From positions 124,001-188,000 of the forward strand of contig NZ_JAOWLA010000006.1 of the NCBI RefSeq assembly GCF_025751575.1: 64,000 nucleotides of DNA, written 5' to 3'. Under the pieces are notes generated by a model. The model was not told the origin of the DNA and searched no databases. It saw only the letters and a list, made by a program, of their open reading frames with translations. Every line of letters begins with the position of its first letter. Position 1 is the stretch's first letter. Source of the stretch: Albidovulum sediminicola. Its GTDB lineage: Bacteria > Pseudomonadota > Alphaproteobacteria > Rhodobacterales > Rhodobacteraceae. Made by a program: the position numbers and the translations under genes. Shown piece by piece: positions 1-7,529 of the stretch.

Positions 1-155
1 ACCTCTGGCTGGGCGCACCGGACCCGGTCGCCGCTGCCGTCGAACGGGTCCGCGCCCGCGCCGAGGATCTGTCGGGCGAGCCGCAGCCCCTGCGCGCCCT
101 TCTCAAGCGCGCGAAAATCCCGCGCCTTGGCAAGGCGTTGACGCCCCCCAACTGA
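1..155 (+). CDS. 3' end of an unidentified protein (partial)
   Basis: An open frame runs in from the left edge (frame starting at base 3) and stops at TGA 153-155. It gives about 50 residues rich in Ala, Arg and Pro, ending KALTPPN. The frame is free of stops and has codon use like its neighbours, so it is probably the tail of a real gene that begins outside the window. The tail has no motif I recognise, so I assign no function. It converges with the M48 peptidase gene on the other strand. Confidence 0.5.
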   Translation, partial: LWLGAPDPVAAAVERVRARAEDLSGEPQPLRALLKRAKIPRLGKALTPPN

Positions 156-174
156 CCCTCGCTTTCATTCTGGC

Positions 175-195
175 GCCAAATACTCCCGCCGGAGG
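175..195. repeat. Interspersed intergenic repeat, copy 1
   Basis: The element reads GCCAAATACTCCCGCCGGAG plus C. It closely matches a second copy at 9665-9687. On the minus strand both read CCTCCGGCGGG-(A/G)-GTATTTGG, followed a few bases later by ATGAA. This copy sits between two convergent gene ends. It resembles a short element I remember as common between genes in Rhodobacteraceae (recollection, not checked). Confidence 0.55.
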
Positions 196-210
196 CTCCC
201 GCAGCCTGCC

Positions 211-915
211 TCAGGCGCGCGAAATGGGGGCTGCCAAGCCCCAGCGACGCTCGTTCGCCTCGATCGCGCCGATGCGCGCATCGGTGTCGGGGTGGCTCGC
301 CAGCCAGACCGGCGGGCGCCGCCCCTCGGTCCCCGTCAGTCGCCCGAGCTTGGCGAAAAGCGATTTCTGCGGCCCGGTCCCGATCCCCGCCTTGATGAGC
401 AGCGCGGAGGCCCATTCGTCGGCCTCGAACTCGTCCTGACGGCTCAGACGCGCGGCGAGCAGCCCGGTGAGGAAGTTCGCGACATAGAAGCCGACGCCCG
501 GCAGGATCCGGCCAAGGACCGCGACCAGAACCACCCGGATCGCGTTCTGACCCGAAAAGTCGATCATCCGGCGGCGTGCGTGGCCAAGCGCCACATGTCC
601 CAGCTCATGCGCGATCACGCTGGCCATCTCTTCGCCCGTCACCTCCCCGGCGTTGAATTTCTTCACGAACCCGCGGGTGAGGAAGATCCGCCCGTCGGGG
701 GCAGCAAGGCCGTTGACCGGCTCGATCTCATAGACGCGGACGGGCACTTGGGCCACGCCCAGCGGCTCGGCAAGCCGGTCGACCACCCGCAAGAGCGCCG
801 GGTCGTCCAGCGGGCGCGACCGCGCGTCCAACTCCCTGCGCGTGCGCCAGGCGGAGAAGTGATAGAGCACCAGCCCGTAAAGGACCGCCAGCAGGATGGG
901 GACAAGCTTCAGCAT
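211..915 (-). CDS. M48-family zinc metallopeptidase
   Basis: A 234-residue membrane-anchored peptidase. Residues 1-20 form a hydrophobic N-terminal helix. The zinc motif HELGH lies at 103-107, and EFEAD near 162-166 supplies the third ligand; this is the M48 (HtpX/Oma1/BepA) arrangement. A second hydrophobic stretch at about 128-155 may be a membrane hairpin. It is shorter than HtpX (about 290 residues). Members of the family degrade misfolded membrane or envelope proteins. It is the last gene of the minus-strand run that starts with the MoxR ATPase, 36 bases after the DedA gene, which fits an envelope quality-control role (inference). Confidence 0.85.
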   Translation of the reverse strand: MLKLVPILLAVLYGLVLYHFSAWRTRRELDARSRPLDDPALLRVVDRLAEPLGVAQVPVRVYEIEPVNGLAAPDGRIFLTRGFVKKFNAGEVTGEEMASVIAHELGHVALGHARRRMIDFSGQNAIRVVLVAVLGRILPGVGFYVANFLTGLLAARLSRQDEFEADEWASALLIKAGIGTGPQKSLFAKLGRLTGTEGRRPPVWLASHPDTDARIGAIEANERRWGLAAPISRA

Positions 916-951
916 GGCTGCAATATGGGGGCGGGCGCGCAGAAACGGAAG

Positions 952-1545
952 TCAGCCGCGATGCCGCAGGGCCGCGCGCAGCCAAAGCCCCGCCAGTACC
1001 ATCGCCGCGACCCCGCCCACGAGGCCGAGGGCGGAGCCGATCAGATCCTCTGCCGCAGTCAGATTGCCGACGAAGACATGGCCCATGCCGGTGTAAAGGC
1101 CGACCCAGACCAGCTCGCCCGCAATGCCGGCCGTGGTGAAGCGGGCCCAGCCATGCCCCATCGCCCCGGCGGCCAGGTTGACCCAAGGCCCCGCAGGGCT
1201 GACCAGCCAGCGCGAAAAGAACACCGCTGGCAGGCCGCCCCGGGTCAGCAGTTCGCGGCCCCGTGCCACCATCGCCGCACGACGGCGCCCGCGTTCCAGC
1301 CGCGCCACAAAGCGGGCGCCGCCGAAGCGGCCAAGCGCAAAGCCGGTCTGATCGCCCGCCACCGCGCCCAGAAGCGCCGCCGCCATCGCCTGCCAGAGCG
1401 TGAAGTCACCAGTGGCGGCAAATCCGCCGCCCGCCAGCATCAGGAGCGAGGCCGGGGCCGGAACCGCCAGGCAGGACAGAAAGGTGCCGACCGCCAGCAG
1501 CCACAGCCCGTAGTCGGGCAGGAGCGAAAGAAGCCAGTCGCTCAT
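952..1545 (-). CDS. DedA-family (VTT domain) membrane protein
   Basis: A 197-residue polytopic membrane protein. It has an N-terminal hydrophobic hairpin (about 8-45), the DedA-type segment around AGDQTGFALGRFGG (about 62-75) and hydrophobic segments near the C terminus. DedA proteins are thought to flip lipid carriers or phospholipids and affect envelope integrity. The start codon overlaps the stop of the upstream gene (ATGA at 1542-1545), so the two are probably translationally coupled. Substrate unknown. Confidence 0.82.
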   Translation of the reverse strand: MSDWLLSLLPDYGLWLLAVGTFLSCLAVPAPASLLMLAGGGFAATGDFTLWQAMAAALLGAVAGDQTGFALGRFGGARFVARLERGRRRAAMVARGRELLTRGGLPAVFFSRWLVSPAGPWVNLAAGAMGHGWARFTTAGIAGELVWVGLYTGMGHVFVGNLTAAEDLIGSALGLVGGVAAMVLAGLWLRAALRHRG

Positions 1546-1883
1546 TCACCGGTCCGCGTGGCGAGATAGGCCGCGAGATCGGCCAGAAGCGTCTCAAGCG
1601 GGATGCCGCGCGCCCGGGCGATGTCATCGAGCGTCATCCGCGCGTCGCCGCCGGGCGCGAGATCGAGGTGCCGCGCCAGGTCCTCCTGCGGGACATGCCA
1701 GCTGCGAGCGATGTAGCGCGGTGTCATCCAGCCGTCGGGTTCCTGCTGGCGATGCGCGGGGTCCGCCCAGTAAAGCGAGAAGACCGCCAGCCGGACCGCG
1801 AAAAGAACCGCCACCACCGCGCCACCGACAAAGACCAGAAGCGCCAGGCGGTGTTCGCGCCAGAGATGGGCAAGCGCCCTCAT
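1542..1883 (-). CDS. Small single-helix membrane protein of unknown function
   Basis: 113 residues from ATG 1881-1883, which overlaps the stop of the VWA gene. I chose this start over a longer frame because it gives ATGA coupling and a natural N-terminal membrane helix (about 13-36). The rest is soluble, with a conserved-looking segment (WMTPRYIARSWHVP, then TLDDIARARGIPLETLLADL) resembling a small helical ligand-binding or HTH-like fold. I do not recognise the family. Its place between the VWA and DedA genes, with overlaps at both ends, suggests it works with them. Confidence 0.7.
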   Translation of the reverse strand: MRALAHLWREHRLALLVFVGGAVVAVLFAVRLAVFSLYWADPAHRQQEPDGWMTPRYIARSWHVPQEDLARHLDLAPGGDARMTLDDIARARGIPLETLLADLAAYLATRTGE

Positions 1884-3061
1884 GTCAGCGCCTTCATCGC
1901 CCGCCCGATCCCGTCGAGCGTGAGCGGGAACATCGCGCCCTCGAAAATGCGGGTGATCATGCCAACCGATTGCGTGTGCGGCCAGTAACGCTCCGGCAGC
2001 GGGTTCAGCCAGGCGTTCGAGGGCCACTGGCCGCGCGCGCGTTCCAGCCAGACCTGCCCGGCCTCCTTGTTCCAGTGCTCGTTCGCCCCGCCGGGGTGGG
2101 CGATCTCATAGGGCGACATGGAGGCGTCGCCGACAAAGATCGCCTTGTAGTCGGGCCCATAGGTCCGCAGCACCTCCCATGTCGGGGTCTGCTGGTCCCA
2201 GCGGCGGTGGTTGTCGCGCCAGACGCCCTCGTAAAGGCAGTTGTGGAAGTAGTAGTATTCCAGATGCTTGAACTCCGCCCGTGCGGCGCTGAAAAGCTCC
2301 TCCACCACCCGGATATGCGGGTCCATGGAGCCGCCCACGTCGAGGAACAGCAGCACCTTGACGGCGTTGTGCCGTTCGGGCCGGGTCTGAACATCCAGGT
2401 AGCCGTGTTCGGCGGTCGCGCGGATCGTGCCGGGCAGGTCCAGTTCCTCTGCCGCGCCGGTGCGCGCCCAGCGGCGCAGGCGCTTCAGCGCGACCTTGAT
2501 GTTGCGCGTTCCCAACTCCACCGTGTCGTCGAGGTTGCGGAACTCCCGCTTGTCCCAGACCTTGACGGCGCGCTGGTGGCGACTTTCCTTCTGGCCGATG
2601 CGCACGCCTTCGGGGTTGTAGCCATAGGCCCCGAAGGGCGAGGTGCCGGCGGTGCCAATCCACTTCGATCCGCCCTGGTGGCGTCCCTTCTGCTCCTCAA
2701 GCCGTTTCTTGAGGGTTTCCATAAGCTTGTCGAAGCCTCCTAAAGCTTCGATCTGGGCTTTTTCCTCAGGCGTCAGGGTGCGCTCCAAGAGCTTTTCCAG
2801 CCACTCCGCGGGCAGGTCCAGGGCCTCCAGAACCTGTTCGGGGGTGAGCGCCTCAACCCCCTTGAAAGCCTCGGCGAAGGCGCGGTCGAAGCGGTCGAGG
2901 TGGCGTTCGTCCTTCACCATCGCGGTGCGGGCGAGATAGTAGAAGGTCTCGACCTCATAGGTCGCGAGGCCCGCCGCCAGCCCTTCCAGAAATCCCAGGT
3001 ATTCGCGCAGAGAGACGGGGATGCCGGTCTTGCGCAGGGTTTCGAAGAACGGCAGGAACAT
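1880..3061 (-). CDS. VWA-domain protein, CoxE-like
   Basis: A 393-residue protein of the CoxE/VWA type that typically partners a MoxR AAA+ ATPase. The N-terminal 1-110 is helical and charged. The von Willebrand A domain occupies the C-terminal half, with a MIDAS-like DVGGSMD at 241-247 where Gly replaces the usual first Ser (canonical DxSxS). A MoxR gene lies two kilobases upstream on the same strand. Such pairs act as chaperones that assemble or insert metals in complexes; CoxE itself is linked to CO dehydrogenase maturation, but no cox genes are present here. It starts 4 bases after the small membrane-protein gene. Confidence 0.85.
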   Translation of the reverse strand: MFLPFFETLRKTGIPVSLREYLGFLEGLAAGLATYEVETFYYLARTAMVKDERHLDRFDRAFAEAFKGVEALTPEQVLEALDLPAEWLEKLLERTLTPEEKAQIEALGGFDKLMETLKKRLEEQKGRHQGGSKWIGTAGTSPFGAYGYNPEGVRIGQKESRHQRAVKVWDKREFRNLDDTVELGTRNIKVALKRLRRWARTGAAEELDLPGTIRATAEHGYLDVQTRPERHNAVKVLLFLDVGGSMDPHIRVVEELFSAARAEFKHLEYYYFHNCLYEGVWRDNHRRWDQQTPTWEVLRTYGPDYKAIFVGDASMSPYEIAHPGGANEHWNKEAGQVWLERARGQWPSNAWLNPLPERYWPHTQSVGMITRIFEGAMFPLTLDGIGRAMKALT

Positions 3062-3065
3062 GGGA

Positions 3066-3230
3066 TCAGGTCATGCGGTCGATGAAGAGCGTGACGAAGA
3101 GAGCGAGAATCGTGAAAATGATAGCGTAGACAAGGGTATATTGCACCTTGTCAAAGCGGTTTCCCTGTCGCTTGCGGGCGGCCATCCACCCCAGCAGCGC
3201 CCCCAGTACGAAGCCCGCGGCGATGATCAT
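3066..3230 (-). CDS. 54-residue membrane protein
   Basis: A short frame starting MIIAAGFVLGALLGWM. Its ATG overlaps the stop of the upstream DUF2927 gene (AAAATGA), and its stop lies 4 bases before the VWA start. It has two hydrophobic helices (about 2-18 and 32-50) joined by a basic loop (RKRQGNRFDK), which predicts a helical hairpin with the loop in the cytoplasm. The codon overlap and membrane topology make it a convincing small gene in the operon. Function unknown. Confidence 0.75.
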   Translation of the reverse strand: MIIAAGFVLGALLGWMAARKRQGNRFDKVQYTLVYAIIFTILALFVTLFIDRMT

Positions 3231-4594
3231 TTTCCAGTTCCCCTTGCCATGCGTTCGATCGTGCGGAAGCTCGCGTCGAAGTTCGCGATCTCCTCGGCCG
3301 AGCCGAAGCCATAGCGCGCCCAGCCAAGGCTGTCGAGCCGGATGGCCGCCGCTTTTTCGGCTAGCCCCATCACGCGGTAGGCGGCGGACTCGGTGCGCAG
3401 GAGTTCCGCCAGAAGGGCGGCGTTCTCGGCCCGGCGGGCGGCGGGCATGGCCGCGCGGACGAGCGCCAGGGCCTCGGCCGTGTTGCCCCGGCTCAGCTCG
3501 AACGTCGCCAGCGGCAGGTCGGCCTGCGCGCGCTGGATGTCGGTGCCGGGGATGGCGCTGAAGGCCGCGCGGGCGCCCAGGAATGCCGTGCGGGCCGCGC
3601 CCGCGTCACGCCCCTGGATCAGCCGCCCAAAGGCGTAAAGCGCAAAACCCGTGCGTTCGTCGCGCCAGCCGCCTTCCCGCGCGATGGCGACGGCGCGGGC
3701 GGCGGCGCTGCGCCGCTTGGTTGCAGCGCCCTTGGGGCCAAGCGCGGTCGCGACGGCGTTGGAGAAGGCCCGGGGCGTGGGTGGCAGGGGCGCCCCTGCC
3801 GGACGTTCGCCCGCCGGGTTCATCCGTGCGAAGATCGCGGGCAGCCGCGCGGCCACCGCTTCGCGCGTCATGCCATTGGACAGTTCCGGCGCGTAGTGGA
3901 TGCGCAGCATGAGCATGTCGAAGCCGGTCAGGACGGTGTGGAAATTGTCGTCGTTGAAGACCGAATCCGGCAGTTCGTAAAGGTCGTTGAGCGGGCCGAG
4001 CGCCTGCGCGATCTCCTCATGCAGACAGTCGCGGACCTCCTGGGGGGCGGTGTCGTTGGGGATGAAGATCGCGACCCGGTCGCGCCGGGTCAGCCGCGAC
4101 CAGTCGGTCTGAACCGAACGCGCCTTGCCCCGGAACTCCATCCAGGAGGAGACGCCGGGTTCAACGAAGCAGGCTGCCTGGGGGACCAGCGCCTGCATGG
4201 TGCGGCGCGGCAGGAACTCGACCGTGATGGCGGCCGCGCCTTCGGTGCGCAGGATGGAGATCCCGGCCTCGTTGCGCAGGCGTGACATGAGCCGGCCCAG
4301 GTCCATCTCCACCGTCGGCGGGACCGCGCCGGCGAGGGCGATGGTCACCGGCTCCTCGAACCGGGTCATGACCGGCAGACGCTCTCCGGTTTCGAGGCGG
4401 AAGACGAGGTCGAGGAAGTTTCGTGCCATCTCCGCATTGGGGCGCATCGGGCGCTGCGGCGCGCTTTGGGTGAAGACGCGCATGGGGGGGAGGTCGGTGA
4501 TCGGCGCCCGTGCGGCGGACGGCGGCGCGGGCGGCACGGGCGCGCAGGCGACCAGGAGCGACATGAGGGCAAGGGAGACGAGGGCGCGGCGCAT
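3227..4594 (-). CDS. DUF2927-family lipoprotein
   Basis: 455 residues from ATG 4592-4594. It opens with a lipoprotein signal (RR, hydrophobic core, lipobox LVAC with Cys17) followed by a Pro/Ala-rich linker. The body resembles the DUF2927 family seen in alphaproteobacteria, with a segment DCLHEEIAQALGPLNDL that looks like the family core (an HExxQ-like metalloprotease-style helix). A longer frame extends upstream but would bury the lipobox, so I prefer this start. It overlaps a short frame upstream (TGATG) and the 54-residue gene downstream. The protein is predicted to be anchored in the outer or inner membrane facing the periplasm. Confidence 0.78.
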   Translation of the reverse strand: MRRALVSLALMSLLVACAPVPPAPPSAARAPITDLPPMRVFTQSAPQRPMRPNAEMARNFLDLVFRLETGERLPVMTRFEEPVTIALAGAVPPTVEMDLGRLMSRLRNEAGISILRTEGAAAITVEFLPRRTMQALVPQAACFVEPGVSSWMEFRGKARSVQTDWSRLTRRDRVAIFIPNDTAPQEVRDCLHEEIAQALGPLNDLYELPDSVFNDDNFHTVLTGFDMLMLRIHYAPELSNGMTREAVAARLPAIFARMNPAGERPAGAPLPPTPRAFSNAVATALGPKGAATKRRSAAARAVAIAREGGWRDERTGFALYAFGRLIQGRDAGAARTAFLGARAAFSAIPGTDIQRAQADLPLATFELSRGNTAEALALVRAAMPAARRAENAALLAELLRTESAAYRVMGLAEKAAAIRLDSLGWARYGFGSAEEIANFDASFRTIERMARGTGK

Positions 4595-4746
4595 CAGGGA
4601 CGGGTGTGCTTGGTGCAGGGGGACGTGGCCCCGACAGGGGAAGTGGGCGCCCAGGTCACCGGCGTGTGGCCGCGCCTTGCCCGAACGCGCCGTGGTTCCG
4701 GCAGAACCGATGGCTTTCGGGCAGGAAGGGGCAGGGGGTCCGTCAT
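4594..4746 (-). CDS. Possible 50-residue Pro/Arg-rich small protein
   Basis: A short frame beginning MTDPLPLPARKPSVL. A strong ribosome-binding site (GGAGG, five bases before ATG 4744-4746) precedes it, and its stop overlaps the DUF2927 start as TGATG. Those two features argue for a translated leader or small protein coupled to the lipoprotein gene. The sequence is rich in Pro and Arg, has no motif and may not be a functional protein. It lies in the 248-base gap between moxR and the lipoprotein gene. Confidence 0.4.
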   Translation of the reverse strand: MTDPLPLPARKPSVLPEPRRVRARRGHTPVTWAPTSPVGATSPCTKHTRP

Positions 4747-4842
4747 GAAGTCCTCCGGCGGCATCGGCGTGCCGCGCAACGTCAGATGTGCGCAATTCCC
4801 CGCAGCTTGTCCACCCACGGCTTGGTGAAAGGGCCGTCCGGG

Positions 4843-5682
4843 CTAGCGGCCCGCCCGTGCCATGAAGGCCAGTCGCTCGAACAGCGCGACGTCCTGTTCA
4901 TTTTTCAAGAGCGCCCCGTGGAGCTTCGGCAGAAGCTGGCGCGGATCGCGCTTGAGATCGGCGGGCGTCAGGTCCTCCGCCAGGATCAGCTTGAGCCAGT
5001 CCAGAACCTCGGACGTGGAGGGCTTCTTCTTCAGCCCCGGCGTTTCGCGAATCTCGTAAAATTGCGTCAGCGCCTCGGCCAGCAGGGTTTCCTTGATCCT
5101 CGGGAAATGTACCGCGACGATGCGCTGCAGCGTCTCGGCCTCGGGGAAGCGGATGTAGTGGAAGAAGCAGCGCCGGAGGAAGGCGTCGGGCAGTTCCTTT
5201 TCGTTGTTCGAGGTGATGATGACCACTGGCCGCTGGCGGGCGCGGATGGTCTCACCCGTCTCGTAGACGTGGAACTCCATCCGGTCGAGTTCCTGGAGCA
5301 GGTCGTTGGGAAACTCGATGTCGGCCTTGTCGATCTCGTCGATCAGCAGGACGACCTTGGTGTCGGCCTCGAAGGCCTGCCAGAGCTTGCCCTTGCGGAT
5401 GTAGTTCTTGACCTCATGGACGCGCTCGTCGCCCAACTGGCTGTCGCGCAGGCGCGAGACGGCGTCATATTCGTAAAGGCCCTGTTGCGCCTTTGTCGTT
5501 GATTTCACATGCCATTCCACCAGCGGAAGGCCGAGGCTCATCGCGACCTGCCGGGCAAGCTCGGTCTTGCCGGTGCCGGGCTCCCCCTTCACGAGGAGCG
5601 GCCGTTCAAGCGTGACCGCGGCATTGACCGCAACGGTCAGATCCTCGGTTGCGACGTAGTCCGCCGTGCCGTTGAATTTCAT
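4843..5682 (-). CDS. MoxR-family AAA+ ATPase
   Basis: A 279-residue AAA+ ATPase. Walker A is GEPGTGKT at 33-40, Walker B is VLLIDEIDKA at 111-120, the sensor-1 region is ITSNNEKELPD (about 156-166), and an arginine-finger pair RR follows. The start at ATG 5680-5682 has a near-ideal ribosome-binding site (AAGGAGG). A much longer open frame upstream has no matching domain and runs antisense to dksA and the flavoprotein gene. MoxR ATPases work with VWA proteins as chaperones; the partner here is likely the VWA gene at 1880-3061. It is the first gene of the run and is divergent from dksA. Confidence 0.92.
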   Translation of the reverse strand: MKFNGTADYVATEDLTVAVNAAVTLERPLLVKGEPGTGKTELARQVAMSLGLPLVEWHVKSTTKAQQGLYEYDAVSRLRDSQLGDERVHEVKNYIRKGKLWQAFEADTKVVLLIDEIDKADIEFPNDLLQELDRMEFHVYETGETIRARQRPVVIITSNNEKELPDAFLRRCFFHYIRFPEAETLQRIVAVHFPRIKETLLAEALTQFYEIRETPGLKKKPSTSEVLDWLKLILAEDLTPADLKRDPRQLLPKLHGALLKNEQDVALFERLAFMARAGR

Positions 5683-5865
5683 CGGCTGCTGCCTCCTTCT
5701 GACCTGCCTGCCCGATTTCAGAGATACGCGGGCCATCAAATTGCCGCAAGACTGGGCGACAGCTAGTGACATCCCCCCAGCGTTGCGGTAAGGGAGCGCC
5801 CGAGGATGTACCGGATGACGATTGCAGAAATGACGAACGGGTCCGGAGGCAGGAAGGGAGCAGAA

Positions 5866-6288
5866 ATGAAGGCCGAAACCTTTCTTCCCGAGGACTATCG
5901 TCCCGCCGAGGACGAGCCCTTCATGAACGATCGGCAGCTGGAATATTTCCGCCGCAAGCTGATCGCCTGGAAGAGCGAATTGTTGGAGCAATCGGCGGAA
6001 ACGCTCGAAGGGCTTCAGGACAGCGCGCGCAACGTGCCCGACATCGCCGATCGCGCCAGTGAGGAAACCGACCGGGCGCTGGAACTCAGGACCCGCGACC
6101 GCCAGCGCAAGCTGGTTGCCAAGATCGATTCCGCGCTGCGCCGCATCGAGAACGGCGAATACGGCTATTGCGAGATGACGGGCGAGCAGATCTCGCTCAA
6201 GCGCCTCGATGCCCGCCCGATCGCGACCATGACGCTTGAGGCGCAGGAACGTCACGAGCGGCGCGAGCGCGTGCATCGCGACGACTGA
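5866..6288 (+). CDS. dksA: DksA-family RNA polymerase-binding regulator (single-Cys form)
   Basis: 140 residues from ATG 5866, behind AAGGGAG. The coiled-coil tip carries D59-x-x-D62-x-A64, the residues DksA needs to work in the polymerase secondary channel with ppGpp. The C-terminal zinc finger has lost three of four cysteines: only C102 in YCEMTGEQIS remains, where canonical DksA has CxxC...CxxC. A degenerate finger is known for the DksA homologue of Rhodobacter sphaeroides, so this is likely a functional DksA that does not need zinc. It is expected to control rRNA and amino-acid promoters in the stringent response. A terminator-like hairpin follows. Confidence 0.9.
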   Translation: MKAETFLPEDYRPAEDEPFMNDRQLEYFRRKLIAWKSELLEQSAETLEGLQDSARNVPDIADRASEETDRALELRTRDRQRKLVAKIDSALRRIENGEYGYCEMTGEQISLKRLDARPIATMTLEAQERHERRERVHRDD

Positions 6289-6314
6289 ACCCTTTCGCGG
6301 GGTCGGAAGATTCG

Positions 6315-6340
6315 GCGCCGGGGTCGCAGGGCTCCGGCGC
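6315..6340 (+). terminator. Probable intrinsic terminator of dksA
   Basis: The stem GCGCCGG (6315-6321) pairs with CCGGCGC (6334-6340). The downstream tail TTTCGTTTT makes a plausible Rho-independent terminator 26 bases after the dksA stop. It ends just before the ribosome-binding site of the next gene. Confidence 0.65.
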
Positions 6341-6360
6341 TTTCGTTTTCGGAGGTGGTG

Positions 6361-7524
6361 GTGAAGGGCAGTCAGGTCACGGTTATCGGCGCGGGGATCG
6401 CGGGTCTGGCGGTCGCGCGGGCGCTGGCGCTGAGGGGGGCGGAGGTCACGGTCCTCGAACAGGCGCCGGAGATTCGCGAGGTCGGCGCCGGGCTTCAGAT
6501 CACGCCGAACGGCCACCGCATTCTGGCGGCACTTGGCCTTGAGGCCGAGGCCGAGCGCGAGGGAACGCGTGCCGAGGCGGTCGAACTGATCGACGGCGAA
6601 ACGGGGGGGCAGGTGCTGAAGCTCGACCTGCTGAAGCAACGCCCGGCGCAGCCTTTCCGCTTCTTCCACCGCGCGGACCTTGTCACCCTTCTGGCCGAAG
6701 GCGCGCGCGCGGCGGGCGTGGAGATCAGGCTGCTCCAGAAGATCGAGGGCGTGACCCTGGGGCAGGGCCGCCCGCGCCTGCGCACCGCGCAGGGCGCCGA
6801 GGTCGAGGTCGATCTGCTGATCGGCGCGGACGGCCTCCATTCCAAGGTGCGGGAGGCGCTCTGCGGCAAGGTCGCGCCCTTCTTCACCCATCAGGTCGCG
6901 TGGCGCGCGACGCTGTCGGCCGAGCCCGGCATTCGCCCGGTCGCGCAGGTCTTCATGGGCGAGGGGCGCCATGTCGTCAGCTATCCCCTGCGCGGCGGCC
7001 GCCAGCGCAACATCGTCGCGGTGGAGGAACGCCGCCGCTGGGCCGAGGAAAGCTGGTCGCTGACCGACGACCCGCTGGCGCTGCGCATCGCCTTCGAGGA
7101 TTTCGTGCCCGAGGTGCGCGGTTGGCTCGACCGGATCGAGCGCCCGAACCTCTGGGGACTGTTCCGCCACCCGGTCGCGGAGCGCTGGTACGGGCATGGC
7201 GCCGCGATCCTGGGCGATGCGGCCCATCCGACGCTGCCGTTCCTCGCCCAGGGGGCCAACATGGCGCTGGAGGATGCGTGGGTCCTTGCCTCGACGCTCT
7301 CTGACGCCGCTTCGCCCGAGGAGGGGCTGGCCGCCTACCAGGCCGCGCGCCAGGCGCGCGCGCGCCGCATCGTGGCGGCCGCGAACGCGAATGCAACGAA
7401 CTATCACCTATCAGGGGTGCGCCGCGACCTTGCCCATGCCGGGCTGAAGCTTCTCAACCGCTTCGCCCCCGCGACGATGCTGAACCGCTTCGACTGGCTT
7501 TACAGCCACGATGTGACGGCCTGA
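6361..7524 (+). CDS. FAD-dependent aromatic-type monooxygenase
   Basis: 387 residues of the salicylate hydroxylase/UbiH-like flavoprotein family. The N-terminal Rossmann motif is VIGAGIAGLAVA, the mid-protein DG motif is LLIGADGLHSKVR, and the second FAD motif is GDAAHPTLPFLAQGANMALED. Three GTG codons lie in a row (6355, 6358, 6361); the last has GGAGG at the best spacing, so I chose it. The enzyme would use NAD(P)H and O2 to hydroxylate an aromatic acid, but the substrate is not evident. It converges with another flavoprotein gene, leaving 5 bases between stops. Confidence 0.83.
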   Translation: MKGSQVTVIGAGIAGLAVARALALRGAEVTVLEQAPEIREVGAGLQITPNGHRILAALGLEAEAEREGTRAEAVELIDGETGGQVLKLDLLKQRPAQPFRFFHRADLVTLLAEGARAAGVEIRLLQKIEGVTLGQGRPRLRTAQGAEVEVDLLIGADGLHSKVREALCGKVAPFFTHQVAWRATLSAEPGIRPVAQVFMGEGRHVVSYPLRGGRQRNIVAVEERRRWAEESWSLTDDPLALRIAFEDFVPEVRGWLDRIERPNLWGLFRHPVAERWYGHGAAILGDAAHPTLPFLAQGANMALEDAWVLASTLSDAASPEEGLAAYQAARQARARRIVAAANANATNYHLSGVRRDLAHAGLKLLNRFAPATMLNRFDWLYSHDVTA

Positions 7525-7529
7525 GAGAC

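Noticed and set aside
292-1569. Long plus-strand frame opposite the M48 and DedA genes
   Set aside because: Arg/Pro/Gly-rich composition typical of an antisense shadow, with no start signal or domain.
1880-3061. Assigning the MoxR/VWA genes to CO dehydrogenase or methanol dehydrogenase maturation
   Set aside because: No cox, mox or xox structural genes are in the window; the CoxE-like label describes sequence family only.
4843-7407. Very long minus-strand frame extending the MoxR gene across dksA and the flavoprotein gene
   Set aside because: It lies antisense to two well-supported genes, has no family similarity outside the ATPase part, and the real start has an ideal ribosome-binding site at 5682.
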